DNA of 29,636 nucleotides from the NCBI GenBank assembly GCA_037142915.1, contig JBAWZR010000006.1, forward strand, positions 1 to 29,636, written 5' to 3'. The notes beneath the pieces were generated by a model. That model was not told the origin of the DNA. It did no database searches and saw only the letters and a program-made list of their open reading frames with translations. This DNA comes from JBAWZR01 sp037142915. Its GTDB lineage: Bacteria; Patescibacteriota; Minisyncoccia; Moranbacterales; UBA1568. Shown piece by piece: positions 1 through 7,938 of the stretch. The translations under genes and the position numbers were made by a program. Within the stretch, counting starts at the first letter, position 1, and each line of letters opens with the position of its first letter.

Positions 1-1107
1 TTAAAACGAGCGGAGGCCTAAGTATAACACACCCCGCTGACTTGGGTCATACACTATCGAACCAATTGTGTTACCGGTGTTAAGTTGATAAGTCGACCAG
101 TCCGCACCACCATCAGTCGATTTGTATACCGCCTGAGCGCTACTGTATATCAGTTCTTGCGAATTAAACGGACTGATTGCTATCGCCCGTATCGGATATT
201 TCTTAGAACTATTCAAGACATTCAAAGAGTCCCAAGTCACACCTGAATCAGTACTTTTCCAAACACCACTTTTCTGCGTCCCGACATACAGTACTCCGCT
301 CGCCATCGGGTCAAGCACGAATTGCGCGCCGATGATCCCGCCATTTAATTGATTTGTCACTGCTTGATTTGCAGCCGTCGCCGTGTTGTCGGTCACGGTC
401 GGTCGTGGCTTAATGATTATCTCGGCAAACGTCTTTCCCATATCCTTGCTCTGTAACAATTTGGTTTGTGTGAGCGCATATATCCACCCGGAATGCCCCG
501 GATCGAAAGCGAGTTGCAGCACGGCATCTGAAGCACTCGGAACATTGATCCAGGTCTGTCCGCTATCCTCGGTTCGTAGGAGCACACCGGTGCTCAATCC
601 GACTATCAGGCTACCCGACCGACTCGAGTTATGCGCCAATGCCGTGATGACGGGTCCATTTGCCGGTTCGGTGTAAATTTCTTTCCACGAATTCCCCTTA
701 TTATCTGATCGATATAATTTGGCGCGATCCTGCCATGCGCCAGAGGCATAGAGAACATTCGGACTAATAGGATCCTGTACCAAACCATATACTTTCGTCG
801 GCGGAAAAGTCAATTTCTGCCAAGTGTCACCGCTATTCTCGGATTTGTAGATGCCATCTGCGCGCGTCCCGATAAAGAGACGGCTCGTTTGTTCTTTGTC
901 GATGATCATCGAGAGCACCTCGGCATTCAATGTCTGCTGGGGCGTCACTGAGTCCTTCGCTATGAAGGTCGTGCCGTCATCAGTCGATTTGAGTATACTC
1001 ACATTGGTCGAGCTCGTACCCTGCAATCCCGCCGGCCCCGAACATCCCGACAAAAACAGTGTGCCGAGTAATAATCCTCCCACCCCCAATACTTTTCTCC
1101 ATTGCAT
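1..1107 (-). CDS. Ycf48/BNR-repeat beta-propeller lipoprotein
   Basis: Predicted exported lipoprotein of 368 residues, probably anchored on the outer face of the cytoplasmic membrane. The N-terminus has a basic start, a hydrophobic stretch and a lipobox LSGC with Cys22 as the lipidation site. The rest is built from repeated BNR/Asp-box motifs of the S-x-D-x-G-x-T-W type (for example SENSGDTW, SDNKGNSW, TEDSGQTW, STDSGVTW, STDGGADW), spaced as in Ycf48/sortilin-type beta-propellers. Such propellers usually bind proteins or glycans; no catalytic residues can be named. It is the last gene of the minus-strand run from rpmF, 6 bases after the DUF1189-like gene. The stop codon occupies bases 1-3, so the gene is complete. 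The fold is fairly sure, the function unknown. Confidence 0.8.
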   Translation of the reverse strand: MQWRKVLGVGGLLLGTLFLSGCSGPAGLQGTSSTNVSILKSTDDGTTFIAKDSVTPQQTLNAEVLSMIIDKEQTSRLFIGTRADGIYKSENSGDTWQKLTFPPTKVYGLVQDPISPNVLYASGAWQDRAKLYRSDNKGNSWKEIYTEPANGPVITALAHNSSRSGSLIVGLSTGVLLRTEDSGQTWINVPSASDAVLQLAFDPGHSGWIYALTQTKLLQSKDMGKTFAEIIIKPRPTVTDNTATAANQAVTNQLNGGIIGAQFVLDPMASGVLYVGTQKSGVWKSTDSGVTWDSLNVLNSSKKYPIRAIAISPFNSQELIYSSAQAVYKSTDGGADWSTYQLNTGNTIGSIVYDPSQRGVLYLGLRSF

Positions 1108-1113
1108 AAGTAT

Positions 1114-2052
1114 TTATTTTATTTCTTCCACAATAACTGCTTCGGGAAGGATAATAGGTTTTTCTTCATCGATTTTCGATACCACCTCCTGTGGCTCTTC
1201 TCCCCTTGGCGCACGGAAATTAAGTATCGCTAAGACAAGCAGCAATACCGTAGTCAAAAAAGGAATGTCTAACGCGATCCCAAGTAACATCGGGAGTGTA
1301 ATGAGATAAAGACTCGCTTTAAAGGCCTGCTTATAGGTAAGCTTCTTATCTACCATCTTCGCACCCAACCAGACCACCAATGCCCCGAACAAGAGATATA
1401 CCAGTTTTCCGATAAAGACCACGCCCATCATCAACGGCACCAACACGATCAAAACAATCGGCAGCACTATCTTCAACCATCCCCATACCTTATTCACCGA
1501 AGTCTCATATGTGGTTTTATCAAGCAATACACCGTCTGTGAATTTCCCGCCAAAGCTGCGGATCTCTACCTTCTCCTGATCGGCGTTATAAATACCAATT
1601 TCGTTTTTTCCAATCAACACCAGCGCGTCAGTATCAAAGAAATCTTGTCGTTCGATAGACTTATTCGTTTCAAACACAACGAGGTTACCGGGCAATTTAT
1701 TTGACTGATCCTTGCTTGAAAAATTTTCCTTCCAACTCTCAGGTAATGGAATAGCATACGGCTCAGTCATATTCGTGTGCACCTCACCATTTGTTTGCGT
1801 GATCACCAATTCATCCGGAAAACTTGCAATAAGTTGCTGATGAAAAGCTTTCACGTTGGAATGAATCGTCGAGAGGAATGGCACCGCAATCAGTGTCATT
1901 ACCACTGCCTGAGCCAACACCACGAAAACCGTCAGACTCAATAAATATTTGATGCCTTTGCTCAATGGACGCTCGGGCACTTCTCCGTACCATTCAGGAT
2001 CATAGATACTCTTGCGAACCGTTTGAAAAAATTGCTTGAAAAATTGCTTCAT
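1114..2052 (-). CDS. DUF1189-like integral membrane protein
   Basis: Membrane protein of 312 residues when started at the ATG at 2052. A longer frame would overlap rnc, and its first 29 residues are merely basic and low-complexity. The start MKQFFKQFFQTVRKSIYDPEWY resembles the N-terminus of DUF1189 proteins (F-x-x-SIY-x-P-x-x-Y). One membrane helix lies near residues 36-60, followed by an extracytoplasmic domain of about 125 residues and a cluster of hydrophobic helices from about 190 to 278. The C-terminal tail is acidic. No function is known for the family. It sits between rnc and the propeller lipoprotein and is probably cotranscribed with both. There is no clear ribosome binding site ahead of the ATG. 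Confidence 0.7.
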   Translation of the reverse strand: MKQFFKQFFQTVRKSIYDPEWYGEVPERPLSKGIKYLLSLTVFVVLAQAVVMTLIAVPFLSTIHSNVKAFHQQLIASFPDELVITQTNGEVHTNMTEPYAIPLPESWKENFSSKDQSNKLPGNLVVFETNKSIERQDFFDTDALVLIGKNEIGIYNADQEKVEIRSFGGKFTDGVLLDKTTYETSVNKVWGWLKIVLPIVLIVLVPLMMGVVFIGKLVYLLFGALVVWLGAKMVDKKLTYKQAFKASLYLITLPMLLGIALDIPFLTTVLLLVLAILNFRAPRGEEPQEVVSKIDEEKPIILPEAVIVEEIK

Positions 2053-2068
2053 ATGTTTTATATTATTT

Positions 2069-2785
2069 TTACCAACTTTTTTTTTCGAGTGCGTTCTTGG
2101 CCGCTTCGCGTTGCGCTTCCTGTTTCGAAGCACCCTCACCCTCGGCGATCAATTCCTCATGTAAATATACTCCGGAAAGGAAATGCTTATCGTGATCTGG
2201 TCCCCATTCGCGCAACACTTTATATATCGGTGTAATATTATGTCGTTCCTGAGCCTCCTCCTGAAAACGACTCTTCGCATCGGCATAGGATTTGCTCTCC
2301 AAGACTTCATCGAGATGCACCATAACCACCCGATCGATAAATTCTTTCGCCGCATCGTACCCTTGATCGAGATAGAGCGCTCCGATCACTGCCTCCATAG
2401 CATTGGCCACGAGATACTGCCGAGCCCGCCCCGTATCCTTAGCCTCGCCACGACTCATAAGGAGGAATTCCTCCATACCCAATCCCTGTCCGAGTTTTGC
2501 GAGCATCTCACCGTTCACCAAAGCAGCGCGCCAGCTGGTCAGATCGCCCTCTGGATTGGGATACTTATGGAACAGGCATTCCGTCACGATCAATTCAAGT
2601 ACCGCGTCGCCCAAAAACTCCAATCGTTCATTATGATTGAGAGGATATTGGCGATGTTCATTGAGATACGATCGATGTGTGATCGCTTCTTGGAAAAAAT
2701 TCGGATCTTTCACTTTGACTCCAAAAACGGTCTGAAATTTTTCCACATCGAACAAAACAGTCTCTTCTTCCTTAGATGTCATCAT
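2069..2785 (-). CDS. rnc: Ribonuclease III
   Basis: Endoribonuclease that cuts double-stranded RNA, including rRNA precursors and structured mRNAs. Of 238 residues, about 12-155 form the RNase III domain with the family signature NERLEFLGDAV (52-62) and the second catalytic acidic segment NAMEAVIGALYLD (Glu131). Residues about 171-236 form a double-stranded-RNA-binding domain ending in KQEAQREAAKNAL. Length is normal. Two ATGs stand in tandem at the start; either would serve. It follows nusB by 17 bases, so two RNA-processing/transcription factors are made together behind bL32. Identification is secure. Confidence 0.97.
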   Translation of the reverse strand: MMTSKEEETVLFDVEKFQTVFGVKVKDPNFFQEAITHRSYLNEHRQYPLNHNERLEFLGDAVLELIVTECLFHKYPNPEGDLTSWRAALVNGEMLAKLGQGLGMEEFLLMSRGEAKDTGRARQYLVANAMEAVIGALYLDQGYDAAKEFIDRVVMVHLDEVLESKSYADAKSRFQEEAQERHNITPIYKVLREWGPDHDKHFLSGVYLHEELIAEGEGASKQEAQREAAKNALEKKSW

Positions 2786-2802
2786 ATAAAATAGGGTATC
2801 AA

Positions 2803-3354
2803 TTAATTCGTTACTGCCGACTTTTCTGCAACGGGTGCTTTTTCTTGTTTTTTTACCCGCGCAAAAGCCTCATCAGAAAAGAGTTTTTCACGCAAAGCTT
2901 CCTTGTGCTTCTCTGAATTGTCGTCCTTCATCGGTTCGCCCATCTCCCGATAAATCGTCCCCAAAACGCCATTTGCAAAACGCGGCGAGCTATCACTCCC
3001 GAATGTCTTGGCGAGTTCGATCGACTCATTGATCGCGACTTTGGGTGGCACCGCGTCATAATCACCGTAGAGCAATTCGTAAATCCCCAACCGCAAGACA
3101 TTGCGATCAATCACCGTCACCTGATCAATCGGCCACTCCGGCGCGCACTTCTCGATGAGCTGATCGATATTCGATTGATGTTTGACCACGCCCTCGAGCA
3201 ACTCACGGGTAAAGGCATAATCAGTCATCCCGGGAGCAAATTCACAAACATTCCGACGCATCACTTCTTCAAGTTTGGCGAGATCACTCTGATTAAAATC
3301 CCATTCAAAGAGTGACTGCAAAGCGAGCGAGCGTTGTAAATGTCGATTGGCCAT
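2803..3354 (-). CDS. nusB: Transcription antitermination factor NusB
   Basis: NusB binds boxA RNA with NusE (uS10) and supports antitermination of rRNA operons. The core (residues 1-140) shows the usual pattern: the R-x-x-A-LQ-LFEWDF start, then APEWPIDQVTVIDRNVLRLGIYELLY and PPKVAINESIELAKTFGSDSSPRFANGVLGTI. The protein has 183 residues, whereas typical NusB is about 130-160. The extra charged tail after residue 140 (rich in K, E, D and A) looks disordered. It lies between rpmF and rnc in the same orientation. Confidence 0.95.
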   Translation of the reverse strand: MANRHLQRSLALQSLFEWDFNQSDLAKLEEVMRRNVCEFAPGMTDYAFTRELLEGVVKHQSNIDQLIEKCAPEWPIDQVTVIDRNVLRLGIYELLYGDYDAVPPKVAINESIELAKTFGSDSSPRFANGVLGTIYREMGEPMKDDNSEKHKEALREKLFSDEAFARVKKQEKAPVAEKSAVTN

Positions 3355-3418
3355 AACGAATAAGAAAAAGTACTGATTTAATTTTTGAGAATAAAATAAA
3401 CAAGAACAACCTAATAAT

Positions 3419-3715
3419 TTAGGCTTTCTTCGCTACCCCGCCTGCCGGACGAGCAGGTTTCTTTGATACTTTCTTCGCGACCGTCTTCTTAGCTGGTTTA
3501 GCTACCTTCTTCGTAACGACTTTTTTTGCGGCGACCTTCACTTTCTTACCAACGACAACGCGACCACGGTAAGTACCGCACACGCTACAGGCCTGGTGCG
3601 AGAGGATGGGACTGGAACACTTCGGACATTCCTGAGTTTGCTTCAATTCGAGTTCAAACCGGATACGACCTCTTTTCTGGCGGAGGCGACTGTGATGCTG
3701 TTTTGGAACTGGCAT
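3419..3715 (-). CDS. rpmF: 50S ribosomal protein bL32 with lysine-rich tail
   Basis: The first 56 residues are a standard bL32. They begin MPVPKQHHSR and carry a zinc-ribbon with four cysteines, C30-x2-C33 and C43-x2-C46, ending in GTYRGR. A normal bL32 stops at about 57-60 residues; this one runs to 98. The extra ~40 residues are almost only K, A, V, P and T, in AKK/KPAKK repeats like a histone H1 tail. The tail is in frame with one clean stop, so it is not an obvious frameshift. It is the first gene of the minus-strand run rpmF-nusB-rnc, behind the promoter at 3795-3823. The bL32 call is secure; the role of the tail is unknown. Confidence 0.94.
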   Translation of the reverse strand: MPVPKQHHSRLRQKRGRIRFELELKQTQECPKCSSPILSHQACSVCGTYRGRVVVGKKVKVAAKKVVTKKVAKPAKKTVAKKVSKKPARPAGGVAKKA

Positions 3716-3794
3716 ATTCTTGTGCTATTAGCGATAAATAAAAGAAAAACTGAACACTTCTTGCTCAAATACTTTCAACAATTCTTCAGTTCTC

Positions 3795-3823
3795 ATACTA
3801 TCACTCCCCTGCTCTTTTGGCAA
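3795..3823 (-). promoter_or_regulatory. Promoter of the rpmF-nusB-rnc run
   Basis: Read on the minus strand: -35 TTGCCA (3818-3823), a 17-base spacer, and -10 TAGTAT (3795-3800) preceded by TGA, an extended -10. The predicted start is near 3788, giving a leader of about 75 bases before rpmF. The leader ends in a U-rich stretch and its two ends (AACTGAA and TTCAGTT) could pair. Confidence 0.6.
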
Positions 3824-3847
3824 ATCTGCCCCAAAAACCATCCGCAC

Positions 3848-4270
3848 TTACCGTTTGGCAATCTCTTCTAGTATCTTCTTTTGTTCCCCGAGCATCTTCA
3901 GAATCTGTTCATTTTCCTGCTCGGCTTTTTGGTTTACCCGAAAGTCCATCTCGGCGCGCACCTCGGCATGTTTGCTCTGCAGGTTTTGCCCCACCATAAT
4001 GAGTGGCATCAGGAAAATCTGGAGCATATTGGAGATGAACAACCACAGTACAAACGCAGGAAATGGATCGAATTGGAATCGATCCGGCGCGAAGACATTC
4101 CAACTCAACCACGAAAGAGTCCACACAAAAATAATGAGAAAGAAACCAATCGTCCCGACCTTCTCGGTAATCCACACCGCAAACCGATCAACCCGATTCA
4201 ACTGTTCCTCGTACTCGACATTGGCACTCCGCTTTTGCCATCGCGGCGGTTTTGTTTCTTCATTAGTCAT
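3848..4270 (-). CDS. DUF1003 family membrane protein
   Basis: Small membrane protein of 140 residues. A soluble N-terminus is followed by two membrane helices (about 40-58 and 70-95). Between and after them is the DUF1003 pattern: W-x-x-WN, FDPFPAFVLWLFISN, LMPLIMVGQN and then the charged stretch RAEMDFRVNQKAEQENE. The C-terminal 40 residues look like a coiled coil. The biochemical role of DUF1003 is unknown. It stands between lepA upstream and rpmF downstream, and probably has its own promoter at 4320-4325. Confidence 0.85.
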   Translation of the reverse strand: MTNEETKPPRWQKRSANVEYEEQLNRVDRFAVWITEKVGTIGFFLIIFVWTLSWLSWNVFAPDRFQFDPFPAFVLWLFISNMLQIFLMPLIMVGQNLQSKHAEVRAEMDFRVNQKAEQENEQILKMLGEQKKILEEIAKR

Positions 4271-4319
4271 ACTGAATACTTAATAAATAAAAACACTACC
4301 CCCTTACTCTTATCCTCCT

Positions 4320-4325
4320 ATTATA
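4320..4325 (-). promoter_or_regulatory. Probable -10 element upstream of the DUF1003 gene
   Basis: On the minus strand the hexamer is TATAAT, preceded by TGA (extended -10). No good -35 is visible at 17 bases. An AGGAGG just downstream lies about 40 bases from the ATG, too far to act as its ribosome binding site. Confidence 0.45.
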
Positions 4326-4348
4326 TCATATTCAGAGTAAACCAAAAG

Positions 4349-4386
4349 AAAAAACGCCGTACCTATTAATCAGGCCGTGCGTTTTT
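4349..4386 (-). terminator. Intrinsic terminator after lepA
   Basis: On the minus strand AAAAACGC pairs with GCGTTTTTT. The interior GCCT/AGGT extends the stem, and a T-rich run follows. It lies 7 bases beyond the lepA stop and separates lepA from the DUF1003 gene. Confidence 0.7.
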
Positions 4387-4392
4387 ATCTTC

Positions 4393-6240
4393 TTACTTAC
4401 GCAGAACATCGAGAAAGGCTTTGGGTGGGATGGAGACGCGGCCAATGGAGCGCATTCGTTTCTTGCCTTTTTTCTGTTTGTCGAGGAGCTTGTTCTTACG
4501 AGTCTGGTCGCCGCCGTAGAGCTTGGCGATGACATCCTTACGGAAGGCCGAGATACTCTCGCGTGCGATAATCTTGCTCCCCACCGCCGCCTGCAGTGCA
4601 ATCATAAAGTTATGCCGAGGAATGACCTCTTTCAATTTGAGTACTGTGGCGTTGCCCTCGTAAAACGCACGCCCCTTGGGCACCATCCGGGAGAAGGCCT
4701 CCACTTTATCACCCGCTACGAGGATATCGAGCTTGACCACATCGCTCGGCCGATAGCCGGTGTACTCGTAATTCATCGATGCAAAACCCGACGAAGCGCT
4801 CTTGAGTTGGTCATGAAAATTGATAATGACATCGGTGAGCGGTGCATCGAAAGACAAGAGCACTCGATCAGAGTCGATGTATTCCGTATTCTTGTATTCC
4901 GAACGGATATGACTCGCTACCTCCATCACCGCCCCGAGATACGTCGCCGGTGTCACGATCTGCAGATCGACATACGGTTCATACACCATTTCGATCGAAG
5001 CGGGATCGGGGTACTCGCTCGGCGAATACATGATCACTCGTTGCTCCCTCTCACGCAATTTAATCTCGTACACCACAGAAGGCGTAGTAATCGTCGGCAG
5101 GATATCAAACTCCCGTTCCAATCGCGCCTGAATGATCTCCAAATGGAGCAACCCAAGAAACCCGCACCGGAACCCGCGACCCAATGCTTGGTTACTCTCC
5201 GGCTCGAAGGCAAACGCTGCGTCATTGAGCTTCAACTTCTCCAAAGCATCACGCATCATCCCGTAGTCATCGCCATCCACCGGGTAGAGACTCGCATAGA
5301 CCATTGGCTTCATCTCTTTGTACCCCGGCAGAGCCTCAATTTTCTCACTTGTTTTCTTGGTCGTGATCGTATCGCCCACCCGGCACGACGCCACATCTTT
5401 CAAACCCGTCGCGATATAGCCGATGTCGCCCGCCTCGATCACATCCTCTGCCACGAGTTGCGGTTTGAAATATCCTACTTCCAGTGTGGCGCTCTCAGTA
5501 TCATTCACGAGCGTACGGATGAGTTGCTCACGACGAAGCGAACCATCCACCACGCGCACATACGCTACCACACCCTTGTACGCATCGTAGGCTGAGTCGA
5601 AGATGAGCGCCCGCAAAGATTTAGTCGCATCACCCCGCGGTGCCGGTACCCGCTCGACGATCGCACGCAAAATATCCTCCACACCGATCCCCGACTTGCC
5701 CGAAGCCTGAATCACTTCTTCTGGACGACACCCGAGAATATGGATAATTTCTTTGAGGGTCTTCTCCACATCAGCGGCTGGCAGATCGACTTTATTGATG
5801 ACCGGAATCACCGTCAAATTTTGTTCGACTGCCAGATACAAGTTCGCCAGCGTCTGCGCCTGCACGCCTTTGGTCGCATCCACGAGCAGCACCGCGCCCT
5901 CCACCGCCGCCAACGACCGCGACACCTCGTAGTGAAAGTCCACATGCCCGGGCGTATCGATCAAGTTTAAAACATATTCTCCTTCCAACCTCACCCCTCC
6001 GCCAGCTGGCGGACTCTCCTCATCTGAGGCGAGGGGGACATACGAATAATTCATTCGCACCGGCTGAAGCTTGATCGTAATCCCTCGCTCGCGCTCCAAA
6101 TCCATCTGGTCGAGCAATTGTTCTTTCATCTTGCGGTGCTCCACGGTATGAGTCACCTCCAAAAAACGGTCAGCCAAAGTAGACTTCCCGTGATCGATAT
6201 GCGCGATAATGCAAAAATTTCGTATTCGTTGCGGATCCAT
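4393..6240 (-). CDS. lepA: Elongation factor 4 (LepA) with an in-frame insertion
   Basis: Ribosome-associated GTPase (EF4) that acts on stalled or early ribosomes. GTPase motifs are in order: G1 AHIDHGKST (13-21), G2 RGITIK (52-57), G3 DTPGH (95-99) and NKVD. The EF4-specific C-terminal domain contains GGDQTRKNKLLDKQKKGKKRM, so this is LepA and not EF-G. The protein has 615 residues against about 600 usually. The surplus is mostly residues 67-88, between G2 and G3, where normal LepA has a short beta-hairpin turn. The DNA there is a palindromic repeat (see the repeat at 5986-6034). The frame is intact and all motifs are kept. It has its own promoter (6272-6300) and terminator (4349-4386). Confidence 0.96.
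   Translation of the reverse strand: MDPQRIRNFCIIAHIDHGKSTLADRFLEVTHTVEHRKMKEQLLDQMDLERERGITIKLQPVRMNYSYVPLASDEESPPAGGGVRLEGEYVLNLIDTPGHVDFHYEVSRSLAAVEGAVLLVDATKGVQAQTLANLYLAVEQNLTVIPVINKVDLPAADVEKTLKEIIHILGCRPEEVIQASGKSGIGVEDILRAIVERVPAPRGDATKSLRALIFDSAYDAYKGVVAYVRVVDGSLRREQLIRTLVNDTESATLEVGYFKPQLVAEDVIEAGDIGYIATGLKDVASCRVGDTITTKKTSEKIEALPGYKEMKPMVYASLYPVDGDDYGMMRDALEKLKLNDAAFAFEPESNQALGRGFRCGFLGLLHLEIIQARLEREFDILPTITTPSVVYEIKLREREQRVIMYSPSEYPDPASIEMVYEPYVDLQIVTPATYLGAVMEVASHIRSEYKNTEYIDSDRVLLSFDAPLTDVIINFHDQLKSASSGFASMNYEYTGYRPSDVVKLDILVAGDKVEAFSRMVPKGRAFYEGNATVLKLKEVIPRHNFMIALQAAVGSKIIARESISAFRKDVIAKLYGGDQTRKNKLLDKQKKGKKRMRSIGRVSIPPKAFLDVLRK
5986..6034. repeat. Palindromic element inside lepA
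   Basis: The centre-left part is a perfect 16-base palindrome, TCCGCCAGCTGGCGGA (5998-6013). It is flanked on the left by CCTCACCCC and on the right by a stretch rich in CTCCTC/GAGG ending in GCGAGGGGG. The outer arms are partly complementary. It is read through in frame as the extra residues of LepA (about PLASDEESPPAGGGVRLEGE). Confidence 0.65.
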
Positions 6241-6271
6241 ACAAGCTCAAAAAATATCCTTCTATTTCCCT

Positions 6272-6300
6272 ATCCTAGCGCGAAATACCCCGAAACGCAA
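6272..6300 (-). promoter_or_regulatory. lepA promoter
   Basis: On the minus strand: -35 TTGCGT (6295-6300), a 17-base spacer, and -10 TAGGAT (6272-6277), the same -10 hexamer as at rnpB. The predicted start is near 6265, about 25 bases before the lepA ATG. It lies directly behind the terminator at 6302-6343, which makes lepA an independent unit. Confidence 0.6.
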
Positions 6301-6301
6301 G

Positions 6302-6343
6302 AAAAGCAAACACCGTCTCTCGTAAGAAGAGGCGGCGCTTGCT
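6302..6343 (-). terminator. Strong intrinsic terminator upstream of lepA
   Basis: On the minus strand a stem of 16 positions starts AGCAAGCGCCGCCTCT and closes with AGAGACGGTGTTTGCT. It has two G-U pairs and one mismatch and is followed by TTTT. It ends transcripts arriving from the glycosyltransferase side, or from the orphan promoter at 6502-6530. Confidence 0.75.
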
Positions 6344-6495
6344 TTTACCCGTTTTCGTACTCTATTCTGTACGATTTATTTTTACAATCAGACGGAATCA
6401 GATTCGCTGATCAGATTCACGTCACAAATCTCAAAATTTTGAAATGCTCAAAGAACTGAAAACTTATCTATAAAACGATCGGTTATAGAATTCGC
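6302..6495 (-). ncRNA. Candidate small RNA between orphan promoter and terminator
   Basis: This stretch of about 195 bases is bounded by a predicted promoter (6502-6530) and a strong terminator (6302-6343), both on the minus strand. I see no ATG on that strand within it. The predicted transcript can form a short hairpin near its 5' end (CTATAA...TTATAG), contains two copies of GAATCTGAT, and ends in the terminator stem. It matches no RNA family I can recognise. The existence of the transcript is inference from the flanking signals only. The remaining part of this roughly 400-base gene-free gap holds the inverted repeat at 6528-6616. Confidence 0.35.
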
Positions 6496-6501
6496 TTCAA
6501 T

Positions 6502-6530
6502 ACTCTATGAGAAATATCACGAACCGTCAA
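6502..6530 (-). promoter_or_regulatory. Orphan promoter upstream of the candidate small RNA
   Basis: On the minus strand: -35 TTGACG (6525-6530), a 17-base spacer, and -10 TAGAGT (6502-6507). No gene begins before the terminator at 6302-6343. The -35 overlaps one arm of the inverted repeat at 6528-6616. Confidence 0.4.
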
Positions 6531-6616
6531 GAGTAAAATGTCAAGTACACCTGTCACTTTTTCTCCCTACCGAGCAAAAGTCGCGCTTCTCTCCTCTGTA
6601 AAACCTTTTACTCTTG
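6528..6616. repeat. Inverted repeat with 11-bp arms in the intergenic gap
   Basis: CAAGAGTAAAA at 6528-6538 is matched by its reverse complement TTTTACTCTTG at 6606-6616. One arm overlaps the orphan promoter -35. The neighbouring sequence also holds two nearby TTTGTCAAA-like motifs (about 6615-6631). A regulator binding site is possible. Confidence 0.45.
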
Positions 6617-6646
6617 TCAAATTTGTCAAAATAGGTTGTCTTGATA

Positions 6647-7810
6647 TCACTTAGTAATTTTTCTCCAAAGCTTGTGGAGTGTCTGGGCGGATTGTTTCCA
6701 TGAGAAGTGCTGAACTCGCTCCAAACCCTTTGATCGTAAATGTGCTCTTAATGCTGCATCACCCAGCACTTCACGCATCGCCTGATAAATCTCCTCTGGA
6801 TTCTGCGGGTCGATGAGGATGCCTGCGTCACCCACCGTCTCGGGGAATACCGATGTTTGCGACACGATGACCGGCACACCGCACGCCATCGCTTCGAGCG
6901 GTGGAAACCCGAACCCTTCGTAAAGTGATGGGTAGACAAAAAGCGACGCCAGATTGTACAAAGCCGGACAATCAGCATCATCCACGAACCCAAGAAGAAT
7001 GATTTTCTCTCGCACCGGAGAACGATTAATTCTCTCCAGTATCCCCTTTGAGCACCAGCCAGGACTCCCCGCGAGCACGAGCGAATATTTCGCACACTCG
7101 GCACCACCGTGCTCCACGAGATATTCATACGCCTCCACCAACGCCTGAATGTTTTTCCGTGGCTCGATCGTCCCGAAGAAAAGAATGAATGAAAACGGGA
7201 GATGATATTTCTCTTTGACTGCCAGGAGTTGCGGCTCATTACGATCGATTATCCTGAACCGCTCATCGATACCATTGGGTATGGCAAAGGTATGTGAGTG
7301 ATGCGTATGTTTGTGAGCGAGGTATTCCTTGCGGGTCGTATCCGATACTGCCACGATCACATCGGCTCGACGTGCCAAACCGCGAAAATTCACCAACGTA
7401 TGCCAAAACCGCTGCTTCCAACCAAATGTCTCAGGGAACCGATCGAACGAAAGATCGTGTACCGTCAACACGACCTTCACCTTGCGCGAAAAAGCGGCGA
7501 AGTTGAGATTGGGCAGGAAAAAAATATCCACGCCACCAAGGAGCGTATCCAAACGCGGCCACTGCAGGTACCACAGACTGAGATTGAGCAATTTATTTGG
7601 CACACGAAACCACCGCAGTGTCACATTGGGATACGCAGCCAACCACGAAAAATCTGGCTGAGGTCGGCGCCATGCGGTATAAAAAAGAATATACTGATTC
7701 GTCGTATCGATGACGAGCAGTTGCTCCAACAAGTGTCGGGTATATTCCTCCACTCCGGTATGTTTTCCATCAGTCAGACAACGGATATCCACTGCAATTC
7801 GTATCGGCAT
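6647..7810 (-). CDS. GT4-family glycosyltransferase
   Basis: Probable retaining GT-B glycosyltransferase of 387 residues, cytoplasmic or membrane-associated. It would add a sugar to a lipid-linked glycan from a nucleotide-sugar donor. The N-terminal domain starts IRIAVDIRCL with the acceptor-side GVEEYTRHLL. The C-terminal Rossmann domain starts near FILFFGTIEPRKN (208-220) and has the donor-binding E-x7-E motif EGFGFPPLE (Glu298, Glu306) followed by AMACGVPVI. The sugar specificity cannot be read. It is last in the polysaccharide block, separated from the Wzz-like gene by a dispersed repeat, and followed by about 300 bases and the terminator at 6302-6343. Confidence 0.9.
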   Translation of the reverse strand: MPIRIAVDIRCLTDGKHTGVEEYTRHLLEQLLVIDTTNQYILFYTAWRRPQPDFSWLAAYPNVTLRWFRVPNKLLNLSLWYLQWPRLDTLLGGVDIFFLPNLNFAAFSRKVKVVLTVHDLSFDRFPETFGWKQRFWHTLVNFRGLARRADVIVAVSDTTRKEYLAHKHTHHSHTFAIPNGIDERFRIIDRNEPQLLAVKEKYHLPFSFILFFGTIEPRKNIQALVEAYEYLVEHGGAECAKYSLVLAGSPGWCSKGILERINRSPVREKIILLGFVDDADCPALYNLASLFVYPSLYEGFGFPPLEAMACGVPVIVSQTSVFPETVGDAGILIDPQNPEEIYQAMREVLGDAALRAHLRSKGLERVQHFSWKQSAQTLHKLWRKITK

Positions 7811-7820
7811 AACTTCTGCC

Positions 7821-7911
7821 CGTCATTGCGAGTAAAACGAAGCAATCCCCTTCCAAGAAACACAGGACTCTCCTTTCTAAAACGGGATTGCCGCGCTTCG
7901 CTCGCAAAGAC
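7821..7911. repeat. Dispersed inverted repeat, copy A
   Basis: The left arm CGTCATTGCGAGTAAAACGA runs into AGCAATCCC. The right arm GGGATTGCCGCGCTTCGC runs into TCGCAAAGAC. The arms are largely complementary with about 33 bases between. It belongs to the same family as the copies at 16762-16800 and 25162-25228. It fills the gap between the Wzz-like gene and the glycosyltransferase gene. Confidence 0.75.
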
Positions 7912-7938
7912 AGAAAATAATAAGTCTCTCAAATCTAT

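Noticed and set aside
4612..5595. Plus-strand ORF of 327 codons, rich in His and Arg
   Set aside because: It lies entirely opposite lepA, has no recognisable motif and has the composition of an antisense shadow frame.
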